A DNA stretch of 64,000 nucleotides, taken from contig DAOSUP010000002.1 in the NCBI GenBank assembly GCA_035378845.1, positions 1 through 64,000 on the forward strand, given 5' to 3'. Below, in pieces: positions 45,064 to 53,651 of the stretch. The stretch's first letter is position 1; each line of letters begins with the position of its first letter. The notes beneath the pieces are model-generated. The model did no database searches. It was not told where the DNA came from and saw nothing but the letters and a program-made list of their open reading frames with translations. The position numbers were made by a program, and so were the translations under genes. Source of the DNA: JAKOUL01 sp035378845 (GTDB lineage Bacteria; Dictyoglomota; Dictyoglomia; Dictyoglomales; Dictyoglomaceae).

Positions 45064-45562
45064 GGCTTTCTGGGGATTATTACTTCTTGTTTTAGGAATC
45101 TCTATTCTTGCGAATAATTTTAATATACCTATACTAAAAGATATTTGGAAATTGTGGCCTCTTATCTTCATATACTGGGGTCTAAAACTAATACTTCCCC
45201 AATACACACCTTCAAGGAGGATCAAAAATATGAAAGAGGAAAGATATAAAATTTTAAAACTTGTTCAGGAAGGGAAAATTACTTCCGATGAAGCTGAGGA
45301 ACTCCTATCTAAGTTAGAAGAAAGTATTAAAAGAGGGAAAAGAGTCCTAAGGATAAATGTGGTAGATGAAGACAAAAATGTAGTAAATATTACTGTCCCT
45401 TTATCATTTTTAAAATGGGGATTAAATCTTGTAAAAAATTACACTAATGACATTGATATGGATGCTGAAGAATTAGAACAGATTATAAACGATCCGAACT
45501 TTTATGGAAAGATTGTGGACATAGATGCTGAAGATACTAAGGTTACAATAGAAATCATTTAG
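45053..45562 (+). CDS. LiaF/DUF5668-like two-helix membrane protein with SHOCT-like domain
   Basis: This ~169-residue protein begins with two membrane helices (FWGLLLLVLGISIL and IWKLWPLIFIYWGLKLIL), the DUF5668/LiaF-type transmembrane hairpin. A short helical segment ILKLVQEGKITSDEAEELLSKLE of the SHOCT-like kind (~65-87) and an acidic beta-rich tail follow. ATG 45053 is preferred, as GGAGG lies 6 nt upstream; the ATG at 45047 abuts that site. It likely senses or regulates envelope stress together with the DUF2089 gene. Confidence 0.82.
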   Translation: MLNKAFWGLLLLVLGISILANNFNIPILKDIWKLWPLIFIYWGLKLILPQYTPSRRIKNMKEERYKILKLVQEGKITSDEAEELLSKLEESIKRGKRVLRINVVDEDKNVVNITVPLSFLKWGLNLVKNYTNDIDMDAEELEQIINDPNFYGKIVDIDAEDTKVTIEII

Positions 45563-46287
45563 AACTTTATTATCTCAAACTTGCCCCAAGCGCCCAATTT
45601 ATCATCTACAATAATGATGATCTCTTGGACTTCAGGGAAATTTTTAGCAAAATCTATTCCTACAGGTATATCATCTGAAGATTTCACCATATTTCCTACT
45701 GCTGTAGCTAATGCATCAGCAAATATGGTAGAGTCCGCCACAATAACCACAGCATCCGTTTTACCAAAACTAAGAGAAGGACCCACAGTACCAGAAGAGG
45801 TACAAATTCCTAAGGTGACATCCTCTGGAACTAAAATGCCTATCTTATTACTCCATGGAGATTTCCCAGCAAAAATAGCAACGCTTCTCTCTTTCTTAGT
45901 AGAAAGAAAGATGTCACCACCATTCTCTACAATGATTTGTGATGAGTATTTCAAAAGATTTTTCCCTACAAACTCTGAGACCGCTCCAGCTATTCCTGCC
46001 ATAGGACCTACTCCAGCCTTTCCTGCCCAATAAGCCATCTCTTTAACAATAGATGGAGCATTATCCTTAACCTTATAAGGATAAAGAGCATATTTAAATT
46101 CTGGATCTTCTAATATATAATCTTCTATTTCTTTTCTATAAGAGGTAAGAGCCTCATATGCTTCTTTCCTTAAGTCTTTTTGAGCAAGGATAAAAAGATC
46201 ACTCTCTTGGATCTTTACCTCAAAACCCACGAGATCTGAAGCCTTCGTTATTTGTCTATATGTTCTTTTTACATACTCACTTGACAT
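45559..46287 (-). CDS. UPF0280 family (ApbE-like) protein
   Basis: This 242-residue protein has MAGIAGAVSEFVG (~97-109), VENGGDIFL (~121-129) and the central GICTSSGTVGPSLSFGKTDAV, the family's distinctive blocks and similar to the flavin transferase ApbE fold. Function is unknown. It is a single gene, divergent from the Ktr operon; its stop overlaps the LiaF-like gene by 4 bp. Confidence 0.9.
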   Translation of the reverse strand: MSSEYVKRTYRQITKASDLVGFEVKIQESDLFILAQKDLRKEAYEALTSYRKEIEDYILEDPEFKYALYPYKVKDNAPSIVKEMAYWAGKAGVGPMAGIAGAVSEFVGKNLLKYSSQIIVENGGDIFLSTKKERSVAIFAGKSPWSNKIGILVPEDVTLGICTSSGTVGPSLSFGKTDAVVIVADSTIFADALATAVGNMVKSSDDIPVGIDFAKNFPEVQEIIIIVDDKLGAWGKFEIIKF

Positions 46288-46377
46288 TTTAATTTAAAAC
46301 ACTAAAATTATTTAGTTCTTTTTTTCTAAGATATAATAAAAAAGATTGGAGAAAAAGAAAAGAGGCTTAGAATTTAT

Positions 46378-47727
46378 ATGATAGAAAATATTAAGAGAAG
46401 AAATCCAAATCCAGCATCGTTTTTTATAAAAAGTTTTGCTCTCATAATATTAATCGGTACATTATTTTTAATGTTTCCATTCTCTTCGGCAAATGGAACC
46501 CCTACAGATTTTCTTACTGCACTTTTTACAGCAACTTCCGCTACTTGCGTTACAGGACTTGTAGTTGTAGATACAGGAACCTACTGGTCTAATTTCGGTC
46601 AATTAGTAATATTCCTCTTAATACAGATCGGAGGATTAAGCTACGCAGTACTTGCAACTGGGATGATGCTTCTTCTGAGAAGAAAAATACAACTCAAAGA
46701 TAGAGTTATTCTTCAATTTTCTCTTGGTACTAGCTCCCTACGTGGTATTGTATCATTTCTCAAGAATGTTCTAATAATAGTTGCAATAATAGAAACTCTT
46801 GGAGCAATCTCCCTTTTCTTTGTTTTTATAAAAGATTATCCATTGATAAAGGCGATTAAATTTTCCATATTTCATTCGGTTTCAGCCTTCTGCAATGCAG
46901 GTTTTGCTTTAATTGGAAATTTCAAAAGTCTTACAGGATATGTGTCAAATCCTCTTTTAGTATTTACAATCACATCCTTAATAATCATAGGAGGAATAGG
47001 ATTTATAGTCATTTATGATGTAATACAAAAATTACTAAAGAGAAAACCACATCTTTCTCTTCATTCAAAAGCTGCACTATCAACAACACTTTCTTTAATT
47101 GTAATAGGTACGTTAGTTATTCTTTTTCTTGAATTTAATAATCCATACACCCTGAAACCTCTTGATTGGAAAGGTAAACTCTTAGGAGCTTATTTCCAAA
47201 GTGTAACCCCAAGAACTGCAGGATATAATACCTTGGATATAGGGAAGATGAGACCATCAACACTTCTTTTTACAATATTTCTCATGTTTATTGGAGCCTC
47301 CCCAGGAGGAACAGGTGGGGGTATCAAAACAGTGACATTCTTTGTTATATGTTTAAGTATTTCTACAATTATATCTGAAAGAAAAAATGTACATTTCAGA
47401 AATAGAACTATACCTTGGGAAAATGTTAAAAGAGCTTATGTGGTATTTTTCTTATCCTTTGCATTAGTATCTATTTCATGGTTGTTATTACTTATTACAG
47501 AACCATTCCAGCCATTACAGTCCCTATTTGAAGTTGTTTCTGCTTTTGGTACTGTAGGACTTTCTACAGGAATCACTCCTTATGTATCTTCTTTTGCCAG
47601 AGTAGTCCTTATACTTAATATGTTCTTAGGAAGAGTTGGTACTGTAACAGCTGGACTTGCCCTTTTTTCTCCTATCATTAAGAAATCTCATATAGACTAT
47701 CCTAAAGAGGAGGTAAGTATAGGATAA
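46378..47727 (+). CDS. ktrB: Potassium uptake channel subunit, TrkH/KtrB family
   Basis: This 449-residue membrane protein has four MPM repeats with selectivity-filter segments: TATSATCVTGLVV, HSVSAFCNAGFAL, VTPRTAGYN and SAFGTVGLSTG. SPGGTGGGIKT forms the gate loop. It imports K+ (with Na+ in KtrB types). It is followed 1 bp later by the regulatory KtrA-like gene. A TATAAT at 46332-46337 is a plausible -10 box. The ATG at 46378 has GAGGC about 12 nt upstream. Confidence 0.94.
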   Translation: MIENIKRRNPNPASFFIKSFALIILIGTLFLMFPFSSANGTPTDFLTALFTATSATCVTGLVVVDTGTYWSNFGQLVIFLLIQIGGLSYAVLATGMMLLLRRKIQLKDRVILQFSLGTSSLRGIVSFLKNVLIIVAIIETLGAISLFFVFIKDYPLIKAIKFSIFHSVSAFCNAGFALIGNFKSLTGYVSNPLLVFTITSLIIIGGIGFIVIYDVIQKLLKRKPHLSLHSKAALSTTLSLIVIGTLVILFLEFNNPYTLKPLDWKGKLLGAYFQSVTPRTAGYNTLDIGKMRPSTLLFTIFLMFIGASPGGTGGGIKTVTFFVICLSISTIISERKNVHFRNRTIPWENVKRAYVVFFLSFALVSISWLLLLITEPFQPLQSLFEVVSAFGTVGLSTGITPYVSSFARVVLILNMFLGRVGTVTAGLALFSPIIKKSHIDYPKEEVSIG

Positions 47728-47728
47728 T

Positions 47729-48421
47729 ATGAAATCATTATCTTACAACTTCAGGATTGAGAAGGCTAAATTTAATCAATTTGCAGTAATAGGACTTGGA
47801 AGGTTTGGTATTTCTGTAGCTATAACTTTAGAAAGGTTAGGTTGTCCAGTAATTGCTATAGATATTGATGAAAGAAGAGTAGAAGAGGTAAAAGACTTCG
47901 TCTCATATGCAAAAGTTTTAGATTCTACTAATATTAATTTCTTGAGAGAAGCAGGGATTCAAAATGCTGATGTAGTGATTGTATCTATAGCCCATGATGT
48001 AGAAGCAAGTGTCCTTACAACTCTTCTTGTAAAAGAGCTTGGAGTAAAATATATCATTGCAAGAGCTGTAAGCGAGCCTCATAAAAAAATATTAGAAAAA
48101 ATTGGAGCAGATTTAGTTGTATTTCCAGAAAAGGAATTAGGAGAATATTTAGCCCAAAAACTTGTAGTACCTAATATCATAGATTATATAGAGATATCAT
48201 CAAATATAAAGATCTTTGAAATAAGACCTACATCTACAATGGTTAACAAGAGTTTGGAAGATTTAGATGTCAGGAAAAAATATAACTTAAATGTTCTTGC
48301 TATTCATAGAGGTGGGGATATTATAACTCCAGAGCCAAAGGAAAGGATCAAAGAAGGAGACATACTCTATATTACAGGCACTTTTGAAAATTTAAATAAC
48401 TTTCTTGAAGATTATAAATAA
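47729..48421 (+). CDS. ktrA: Potassium uptake regulatory subunit, TrkA/KtrA family
   Basis: This 230-residue cytoplasmic gating protein has an RCK-N Rossmann domain with VIGLGRFGISVA (~21-32) and the acidic end of beta 2, AIDIDE. It is followed by a RCK-C (TrkA-C) domain (~145-230; TMVNKSLEDLDVRKKYNLNVLAI). It binds nucleotides to control the adjacent KtrB. Its stop precedes a bidirectional terminator. Confidence 0.95.
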   Translation: MKSLSYNFRIEKAKFNQFAVIGLGRFGISVAITLERLGCPVIAIDIDERRVEEVKDFVSYAKVLDSTNINFLREAGIQNADVVIVSIAHDVEASVLTTLLVKELGVKYIIARAVSEPHKKILEKIGADLVVFPEKELGEYLAQKLVVPNIIDYIEISSNIKIFEIRPTSTMVNKSLEDLDVRKKYNLNVLAIHRGGDIITPEPKERIKEGDILYITGTFENLNNFLEDYK

Positions 48422-48426
48422 AAAGA

Positions 48427-48448
48427 AAGGGGGCATAAAAGCCCCCTT
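48427..48448. terminator. Bidirectional terminator between ktrA and the NIL-ferredoxin gene
   Basis: A perfect GGGGGC/GCCCCC stem (48429-48434, 48441-48446) with a 6-nt loop is flanked by AA/TT. On the minus strand it is followed by TTTCTTTTTATTT. It is the only convergent junction in the window with an intergenic terminator. Confidence 0.88.
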
Positions 48449-48462
48449 CATTTATGGAATTT

Positions 48463-48876
48463 CTAAACAAAAATTTTCATCTCCATGGCACTATAAGGGC
48501 ATATTTCTACACATATACCACAAGCTGTACATTTTTGCGAATCAAAACTCACAAGAAAGCTTTCTGGATCTCTATTTAGAGCCTTAGCAGGGCAAAAATT
48601 TACACAATACCCACAATGTACACATTTTTCTTCTAACCATATAACATCTTGAGAAAGTGGTTGAATCTTTACCCCTAATTCTTTTAGATAAGCTATCCCC
48701 TTTGCAAAACTTTCTTCCTCTCCAGAAAGTTCTAATACCATAACTCCTTCTTCATCAGGTGTAATTGTAGCCTTTAATATATTGAAATCTAAATCAAATT
48801 TCCGGACCAGATTTACAACAATAGGCTTATCTGCAAGCTCTTTAGGGAAACGAAGTACAATTCTTTCTGTTGTCAT
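48463..48876 (-). CDS. NIL-domain 2[4Fe-4S] ferredoxin, homocysteine-biosynthesis partner
   Basis: This 137-residue protein has an N-terminal NIL ACT-like domain (~1-75) followed by a two-cluster ferredoxin with CVHCGYCVNFCP and CTACGICVEICP. In methanogens this protein (MA1822 type) works with a DUF39 protein to form homocysteine from aspartate semialdehyde and sulfide. Here it overlaps the DUF39 gene by 4 bp, the same pairing, so that role is likely. It probably supplies electrons for the reductive sulfur step. Confidence 0.92.
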   Translation of the reverse strand: MTTERIVLRFPKELADKPIVVNLVRKFDLDFNILKATITPDEEGVMVLELSGEEESFAKGIAYLKELGVKIQPLSQDVIWLEEKCVHCGYCVNFCPAKALNRDPESFLVSFDSQKCTACGICVEICPYSAMEMKIFV

Positions 48877-50096
48877 TTCTTTTCAACCTCCTCTAAAATC
48901 TCTCTTCCACTGAAGGGCTTAAACTTTATACCTGACTCTGGTCCAGGAAGAGGAACTGAAGGAGAGGTCATAAGAAAACTTCCTTCTTGTATCCAGCTTT
49001 TAAGGGTCTCAGCAATTTTTTTAGCTTTTGGATAACTGGAAAGGGAGTTTGTAGGTATCTTCTTTCCAAGGACCTCTATCTCTCCACTCCTAAGTTCCTT
49101 ATATGTAACATAAGTAATAATATCTGGTTCCCTATTGGGATACGCAGTTGCATAATCTACTATAGGAGCATATATTTCCTCATCACTAACAGAGGTATAA
49201 AAAGCCATTTCTTCATTAAGTATGGGTATAGGTATGCCAATTCCTACAGCCAAAGATGCTCCATATCCCTTTACACTTACTCCACGAATCCATTCAGGAT
49301 TCATCTGCTTAAGATCTCCTATTACAGCAAGAGTCCCAGCTCCAACTTTTGGTATACCTCTTTCTGTTCTTTCAGCTCCTGGATCATGTTGTGTCCCATG
49401 CCATATTACATATCCCATTCCTCCTCCAAGAAATATCCTTGTACCTATACCTATAGTTTTATAATAAGGATCGTTGAGAAGTGGAGAAAGTTGCCCAGCG
49501 CTACTATAATTAGCATTGCCAAACCTTGGTTTAAGCATACCAAGATAAGTATATATAGCTTTATCAGAAGAATTCACTGCTACATTATAATTCTGATACG
49601 CATTTCTCACATTAAAAAGCATTGCTTCATTGAGATTATGAATATTAATATAAGCGTCTAAAGATTTCTTTGGATAACAATCAGTACCATAAGCTTGAGC
49701 TGTTATTCTTATATCTTTTCCTGCTATAAGTTCTTCTATCACATGTCCACCACCGTATGGAAATTCTCCTGGATAATATTTATTTCTTGGATCATCATCA
49801 GGTAGTGCGGTAGCTCCTAAGAAAAGGTCTGCTGCACTATAAGCTGCATATGCTGGAACTCCATTTAGATAGACTTTACCTCCACCCAGTTTAATCCTTG
49901 GTTTTGTATGTCCAATATTAAAATATATTCCAGAAGAACACATTACTCCAAAAGTACCAGTAGTTACCACATCTACTTCCTTAGCTGCCTTTTCCACACC
50001 TTTCTCTTTAACAATTCCAATCATCTCTTCAGCAGTTACCACTACTGCCTTACCCTGGCGGATTTTCTCATTAATTTCTTCAATTGTTTTTGCCAT
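48873..50096 (-). CDS. DUF39/COG1900 homocysteine biosynthesis protein
   Basis: This 407-residue protein matches the DUF39 family: NEKIRQGKAVVVTAEEM at the start, TGTFGVMCSSG with a conserved Cys (~C53), DCYPKK (~C136) and GGGMGYVIWHGTQHDPG. Genetic work in methanogens ties this family to homocysteine formation from aspartate semialdehyde and an inorganic sulfur source, bypassing acetyl- or succinylhomoserine. The two conserved cysteines are candidates for persulfide chemistry. It is expressed from its own promoter through a structured 110-nt leader. Start ATG 50096 has AAAGGAGG. Confidence 0.92.
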   Translation of the reverse strand: MAKTIEEINEKIRQGKAVVVTAEEMIGIVKEKGVEKAAKEVDVVTTGTFGVMCSSGIYFNIGHTKPRIKLGGGKVYLNGVPAYAAYSAADLFLGATALPDDDPRNKYYPGEFPYGGGHVIEELIAGKDIRITAQAYGTDCYPKKSLDAYINIHNLNEAMLFNVRNAYQNYNVAVNSSDKAIYTYLGMLKPRFGNANYSSAGQLSPLLNDPYYKTIGIGTRIFLGGGMGYVIWHGTQHDPGAERTERGIPKVGAGTLAVIGDLKQMNPEWIRGVSVKGYGASLAVGIGIPIPILNEEMAFYTSVSDEEIYAPIVDYATAYPNREPDIITYVTYKELRSGEIEVLGKKIPTNSLSSYPKAKKIAETLKSWIQEGSFLMTSPSVPLPGPESGIKFKPFSGREILEEVEKK

Positions 50097-50209
50097 TCTT
50101 CTACCTCCTTTCAGATTTTATTATATTCCTTGATATGAACCGCCCTTTTCGGGCAAGGCATGATCCATACCAATTTTATCGCCTCCTTATAATAAAAAAT
50201 ACAAAATTT
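50097..50209 (-). promoter_or_regulatory. Structured leader of the DUF39-ferredoxin operon
   Basis: On the minus strand the leader holds GCCC-GAAAA-GGGC (complements of 50151-50154 and 50142-50145). It is extended by CCTTG/CAAGG (complements of 50154-50158 and 50128-50132) with a 10-nt one-sided bulge. An adjacent weak GGTATG/CATGCC hairpin is also present. It does not match any riboswitch consensus I can recall. It also contains a 20-codon ORF with its own ribosome site. Confidence 0.5.
50111..50173 (-). CDS. Possible 20-residue leader peptide (TTG start)
   Basis: A TTG at 50171-50173 has AAGGAGG 7-8 nt upstream and opens a 20-codon frame (MVWIMPCPKRAVHIKEYNKI). Its TGA stop abuts the AAAGGAGG site of the DUF39 gene. 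This arrangement would couple translation of the two. A competing ATG two codons later in another frame gives a 15-residue peptide but is badly spaced. Whether it is translated is unknown. Confidence 0.35.
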   Translation of the reverse strand: MVWIMPCPKRAVHIKEYNKI

Positions 50210-50215
50210 TCACAT

Positions 50216-50244
50216 ATAATACCAAAAACGTCGGAGTTTTTCAA
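50216..50244 (-). promoter_or_regulatory. Promoter of the DUF39-ferredoxin operon
   Basis: On the minus strand TTGAAA (complement of 50239-50244), a 17-bp spacer and TATTAT (complement of 50216-50221) predict a start near 50209. The promoter shows the pair can be expressed separately from the corrinoid genes just upstream. Confidence 0.75.
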
Positions 50245-50279
50245 CATAAAAGCCTAAATTTTTAAAGATCTTTCATTAT

Positions 50280-51236
50280 TTATCCTTTCCTTGCTATTCT
50301 CATAAAAATTTCAATATTTTCCAAAGGAGTCCCTATTGGAATATCACATCCAGAACTTAAAATAAAATTATCAACCCCTTCCATCTTCTCCAAAAGCTCT
50401 CGTGTACTTTTTTCTATTAATTCTTTATTTCCTCTTAAGAAAACTTTTACAGGATCTAAATTTCCAATTATATACATATTATTAGGGATTTTTTCCGAGA
50501 CCCATTTTAGGTCTACAGCACTATCAAGACTAAGTCCATAGGCTTTACTTCTTGCCATATCTTCCATAAGATGAGTGGTATCCCCACATATATGATAAAT
50601 AATAGATTTTTTAAGTTCATCTACAAGACGAATAAAATATGGAAGTGCAAATTCTCTAAAATATGAGGGAGATAGTACAACTGCTGTGGGTTCCAAAACA
50701 GCTATCATATCAATCCCAGTTTCTAAAAGACCTTTTGCATATTCTTTTACTACTTTGAATGAAAATTCTACAATCTCCTTTACAAAATCTGGTCTTTCTA
50801 TAACCCCTATTCCAAGATCCGTCACCCCCATAAGTTCACCTGCTAAGGTAAAAGGACCTATAACATAACTTCCCTTTAAAACATCAAATTCTTTAACCAT
50901 TCTTTCTGCTAACCTAATAAAAATCTCCATTCTTCCTGATATTCCATTCCATCTTCTTTTTACCTCTTCAAGAATCTCTTTATTCTTAACAGGATGTTCT
51001 CTCACTGAAGGATTCTCATTTTCTGGAAAATCAATTTTTAAACCAAGAGCTTCTGCTTCAATAGTAAGATCCATAAAAGGGAAAATACCATCGGGATGAA
51101 ATCTATCCAGAAGAAGGCTTAAAGTTTTGAATTGAATATTAGAATCAGCAAGATTTTCTTTAAGAGTGGTATTTGACAACTTTACACCTGGCGCACTAAG
51201 TAAAGGTATTACTAAACGTTTTTTCTTTTGCTCCAT
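50280..51236 (-). CDS. MtaA/UroD-family corrinoid-dependent methyltransferase
   Basis: This 318-residue TIM-barrel protein has the zinc-site residues of MtaA/MtbA-type methylcobamide methyltransferases: H215 and C217 (YHICGDT) and C297 (SSGCDIP). In methanogens these enzymes move methyl from a corrinoid protein to coenzyme M. In bacteria without coenzyme M the acceptor is open; homocysteine or folate are the obvious candidates. The gene ends the operon with the corrinoid protein and its activator, and is followed by the homocysteine-forming pair. Confidence 0.85.
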   Translation of the reverse strand: MEQKKKRLVIPLLSAPGVKLSNTTLKENLADSNIQFKTLSLLLDRFHPDGIFPFMDLTIEAEALGLKIDFPENENPSVREHPVKNKEILEEVKRRWNGISGRMEIFIRLAERMVKEFDVLKGSYVIGPFTLAGELMGVTDLGIGVIERPDFVKEIVEFSFKVVKEYAKGLLETGIDMIAVLEPTAVVLSPSYFREFALPYFIRLVDELKKSIIYHICGDTTHLMEDMARSKAYGLSLDSAVDLKWVSEKIPNNMYIIGNLDPVKVFLRGNKELIEKSTRELLEKMEGVDNFILSSGCDIPIGTPLENIEIFMRIARKG

Positions 51237-51248
51237 AAAAATCCTCCT

Positions 51249-52937
51249 CTAAAAATGCATATACTCTACGAAATAATTTTGAAATTCCTTTTTGGCAGAA
51301 AGCTCTATATAATTGACTTCTTTAGCAATTTTATCCGCAAGCTCTCTATAATTCTTATCCAAAAGTAATATCTCTGCTCCCATACCTGCCGAATTTCCAA
51401 CATATATAATTTTATCAATATCTACAGAAGGAAGAAGCCCTATTTTAACAGCACTTTCCCTTCTCAAATAATTTCCCAAAGCACCTGCAAGAAAAATCTT
51501 ATCAATATTTTCAGAAGTTATTTCAGCTTCTTTTAAAAGGATCTCTATCCCTGCCCTTATAGCTGACTTAGCCAATTGTATCTCTCTTATATCTTTTTGA
51601 GTTATTTTAATTTTTCCAAGAGCAAAATCTTCATTTTTAACAAATCTACCTGTTCTATCTATAATCCCCAAATCAAGCATAATAGAGATAGCATCTGCAA
51701 TCCCTGAACCGCATATCCCTTTTTCCTCTTTTTCTCCTATAACACTATATACAACTTTATTCTCCTCAACCCATACACGATCAATAGCCCCTTCTTTTGC
51801 CACCATCCCATATGTAATACGTCCGCCTTCAAAGGCAGGTCCTGCTGCAGTAGCACAAGCAAACATCCCTTTCCTACTCTTTAGCACTATCTCACTATTA
51901 GTTCCAATATCTACAAATAATACATTACCTTCTTCTTGCCATAGATTCGTAGATAGGATTCCTGCTATAATATCCCCACCTACATATCCAGATATATTAG
52001 GAAAAACATAAACTTTTGCATTCTTACTCTTTGAAAATCCAACTTCAAAAGCATCAAAAGTCATTCCTAAATCTACTATCGGTATAAAGGGAGACACTGC
52101 AATAAATTGTGGGGTTATACCTAAGAATATATGCTCCATAGTAGGATTTCCAGCTACCGAAATTGCATATATATCTTTAGGATTAACCATAGATCTTTTG
52201 CATAATTTATTTATCATGTATTCCAAAGTTTTAATTATTTTTTCCCTTAGAATCTCTATACCATCTTTTTCACTAATAATGTAGTTAACTCTTGATAAAA
52301 TATCTACACCGTATTCTACCTGAGGATTTACCTGGGTTATTATCCCTACTTCTTTTCCCTCTTTTAAATCTAAAAGATATCCCACTAAAGTATTCGTACC
52401 AATATCAAAGGCAACACCATAGGGTTTTTCAAATTCCCTCTCAACTAAGTCAATGATCTCATTATTTTCATAACATACAAACTTGCCTTTAAAGTCATTT
52501 CTTCTTAAAAATAGTGGGATCTTTCTCAATAGGTCTAATCTCTTTAAAAAGATGTTCTTATTAAAGCTCAAAATTCTCTCCAAATCGGATCTCTGGTCTT
52601 CAAGATTTGGTGGAGGTAGCGAAAAGGGTTCTAATTTAATAATAGGATCAAGGTTAATATTTCTTTTTAAGGTGAAATCAGAGAGTATCCTAAAAGATAC
52701 ATTCTCCTCTAAAAGTTCAATAGTTAAATCATCTTTTATAAATAACTGGCAAGCAAGCTCAACTCTATCAATATTTCCTCTTTTTATTTTTACTTTACAT
52801 TTTCTACACCACCCCATTCCTCCACACAATGAATTAACAAAAATATTATTCTCCCTTAATACATCTAAAAGTCTTCTTCCCTTTTCAGCACTTATTACTA
52901 TATTATCAGGAAGTATACGTATCTCAGGCACTCTCAA
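51249..52937 (-). CDS. Corrinoid-protein reductive activator (2Fe-2S + ASKHA, DUF4445/COG3894)
   Basis: This 562-residue protein has an N-terminal plant-type ferredoxin domain with Cys at 38, 44, 47 and 63 (LCGGMGWCRKC...ACQ). A linker and a large ASKHA ATPase-like domain follow, with VAFDIGTNTLVGYLLD (~176-191), VFPNISGYVGGDIIAG and FVDIGTNSEIVL. Such proteins (RACE) use ATP to return inactive Co(II) corrinoid protein to Co(I). It overlaps the corrinoid-protein gene by 14 bp, which supports that role. Confidence 0.92.
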   Translation of the reverse strand: MRVPEIRILPDNIVISAEKGRRLLDVLRENNIFVNSLCGGMGWCRKCKVKIKRGNIDRVELACQLFIKDDLTIELLEENVSFRILSDFTLKRNINLDPIIKLEPFSLPPPNLEDQRSDLERILSFNKNIFLKRLDLLRKIPLFLRRNDFKGKFVCYENNEIIDLVEREFEKPYGVAFDIGTNTLVGYLLDLKEGKEVGIITQVNPQVEYGVDILSRVNYIISEKDGIEILREKIIKTLEYMINKLCKRSMVNPKDIYAISVAGNPTMEHIFLGITPQFIAVSPFIPIVDLGMTFDAFEVGFSKSKNAKVYVFPNISGYVGGDIIAGILSTNLWQEEGNVLFVDIGTNSEIVLKSRKGMFACATAAGPAFEGGRITYGMVAKEGAIDRVWVEENKVVYSVIGEKEEKGICGSGIADAISIMLDLGIIDRTGRFVKNEDFALGKIKITQKDIREIQLAKSAIRAGIEILLKEAEITSENIDKIFLAGALGNYLRRESAVKIGLLPSVDIDKIIYVGNSAGMGAEILLLDKNYRELADKIAKEVNYIELSAKKEFQNYFVEYMHF

Positions 52938-53577
52938 CTCCCAAAAGTCTATTTACTAACTCTACTGCAGAGGTAGCATCAGGAGCATATCCGTCTGCAC
53001 CTATCTCTTTTGCAAATTCTTCGGTAACAGGAGCACCCCCAACTATAACTTTAACCTTTTCTCTAACTCCTTCTTTTTCCATTACATCAAGAGTTACTTT
53101 CATCTGAGGCATAGTAACTGTCAGTAATGCAGACATACCAACAATATCCGGATTATGCTCTCTTATTGCTTCTACAAATTTATCTGGTGGTACATCTATT
53201 CCAAGATCTATAACTTGATATCCTGCTCCTTCAAACATTATAGCAACAAGATTCTTACCTATATCATGTAGATCTCCTTCTACTGTTCCAATCACTACTT
53301 TACCTTTTATTACTCCAGAAGACCTAGTAAGAAGCGGCTTCAAAATATCCATACCTACCTGCATTGCTCGTGCAGAGACTAATACTTCAGGTACAAAAAT
53401 CTCATTCTTCTTAAATCGTTCCCCAATGACACTCATACCTGCAAGAAGTCCCTCATTTATGATTTTCTCTGGAGGAACCCCTTCTTTTAAGGCATCTTCT
53501 ACTAATTCTTGAACTTTCTTCCGATTTCCAGCAATTACAGCTGATGCAACTTCCTGCATATCAACCACTTCAAACAC
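52924..53577 (-). CDS. Corrinoid (methylcobamide) carrier protein, MtaC/MtbC type
   Basis: This 217-residue two-domain protein has an N-terminal helical cap (B12-binding_2, ~1-85) and a Rossmann cobalamin domain with the lower-ligand motif DLHDIGKNL (His104). MSALLTVTMPQM and VGGAPVTEEFAKEIGADGYAPDA complete the domain. It carries the methyl group between a methyl-donor enzyme and the MtaA-like enzyme. No MtaB/MttB/MtbB donor methyltransferase is encoded nearby. Its promoter is at 53608-53636. Confidence 0.95.
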   Translation of the reverse strand: MFEVVDMQEVASAVIAGNRKKVQELVEDALKEGVPPEKIINEGLLAGMSVIGERFKKNEIFVPEVLVSARAMQVGMDILKPLLTRSSGVIKGKVVIGTVEGDLHDIGKNLVAIMFEGAGYQVIDLGIDVPPDKFVEAIREHNPDIVGMSALLTVTMPQMKVTLDVMEKEGVREKVKVIVGGAPVTEEFAKEIGADGYAPDATSAVELVNRLLGVESA

Positions 53578-53582
53578 CTCCC

Positions 53583-53592
53583 ACGAAATCGT
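53583..53592. promoter_or_regulatory. Possible LacI-type operator
   Basis: ACGAAATCGT, with complementary ACGA/TCGT arms, lies 9-18 nt downstream of the predicted start of the corrinoid operon. The neighbouring gene encodes a LacI-family repressor. It is short and unproven. Confidence 0.3.
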
Positions 53593-53607
53593 TTTTCTTT
53601 TGTTTAG

Positions 53608-53636
53608 GATATAACATAAAACCCAATACGTGTCAA
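53608..53636 (-). promoter_or_regulatory. Promoter of the corrinoid methyltransferase operon
   Basis: On the minus strand TTGACA (complement of 53631-53636), a 17-bp spacer and TATATC (complement of 53608-53613) lie just after the stop of the LacI-type gene and about 30 bp before the ATG. Confidence 0.75.
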
Positions 53637-53651
53637 ATATAAAAGACCCTT

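Noticed and set aside
48987..49661. 224-codon open frame on the plus strand opposite the DUF39 gene
   Set aside because: The translation is low-complexity in character, rich in Ser/Tyr/Ile, has no ribosome site and lies wholly antisense to a well-conserved gene.
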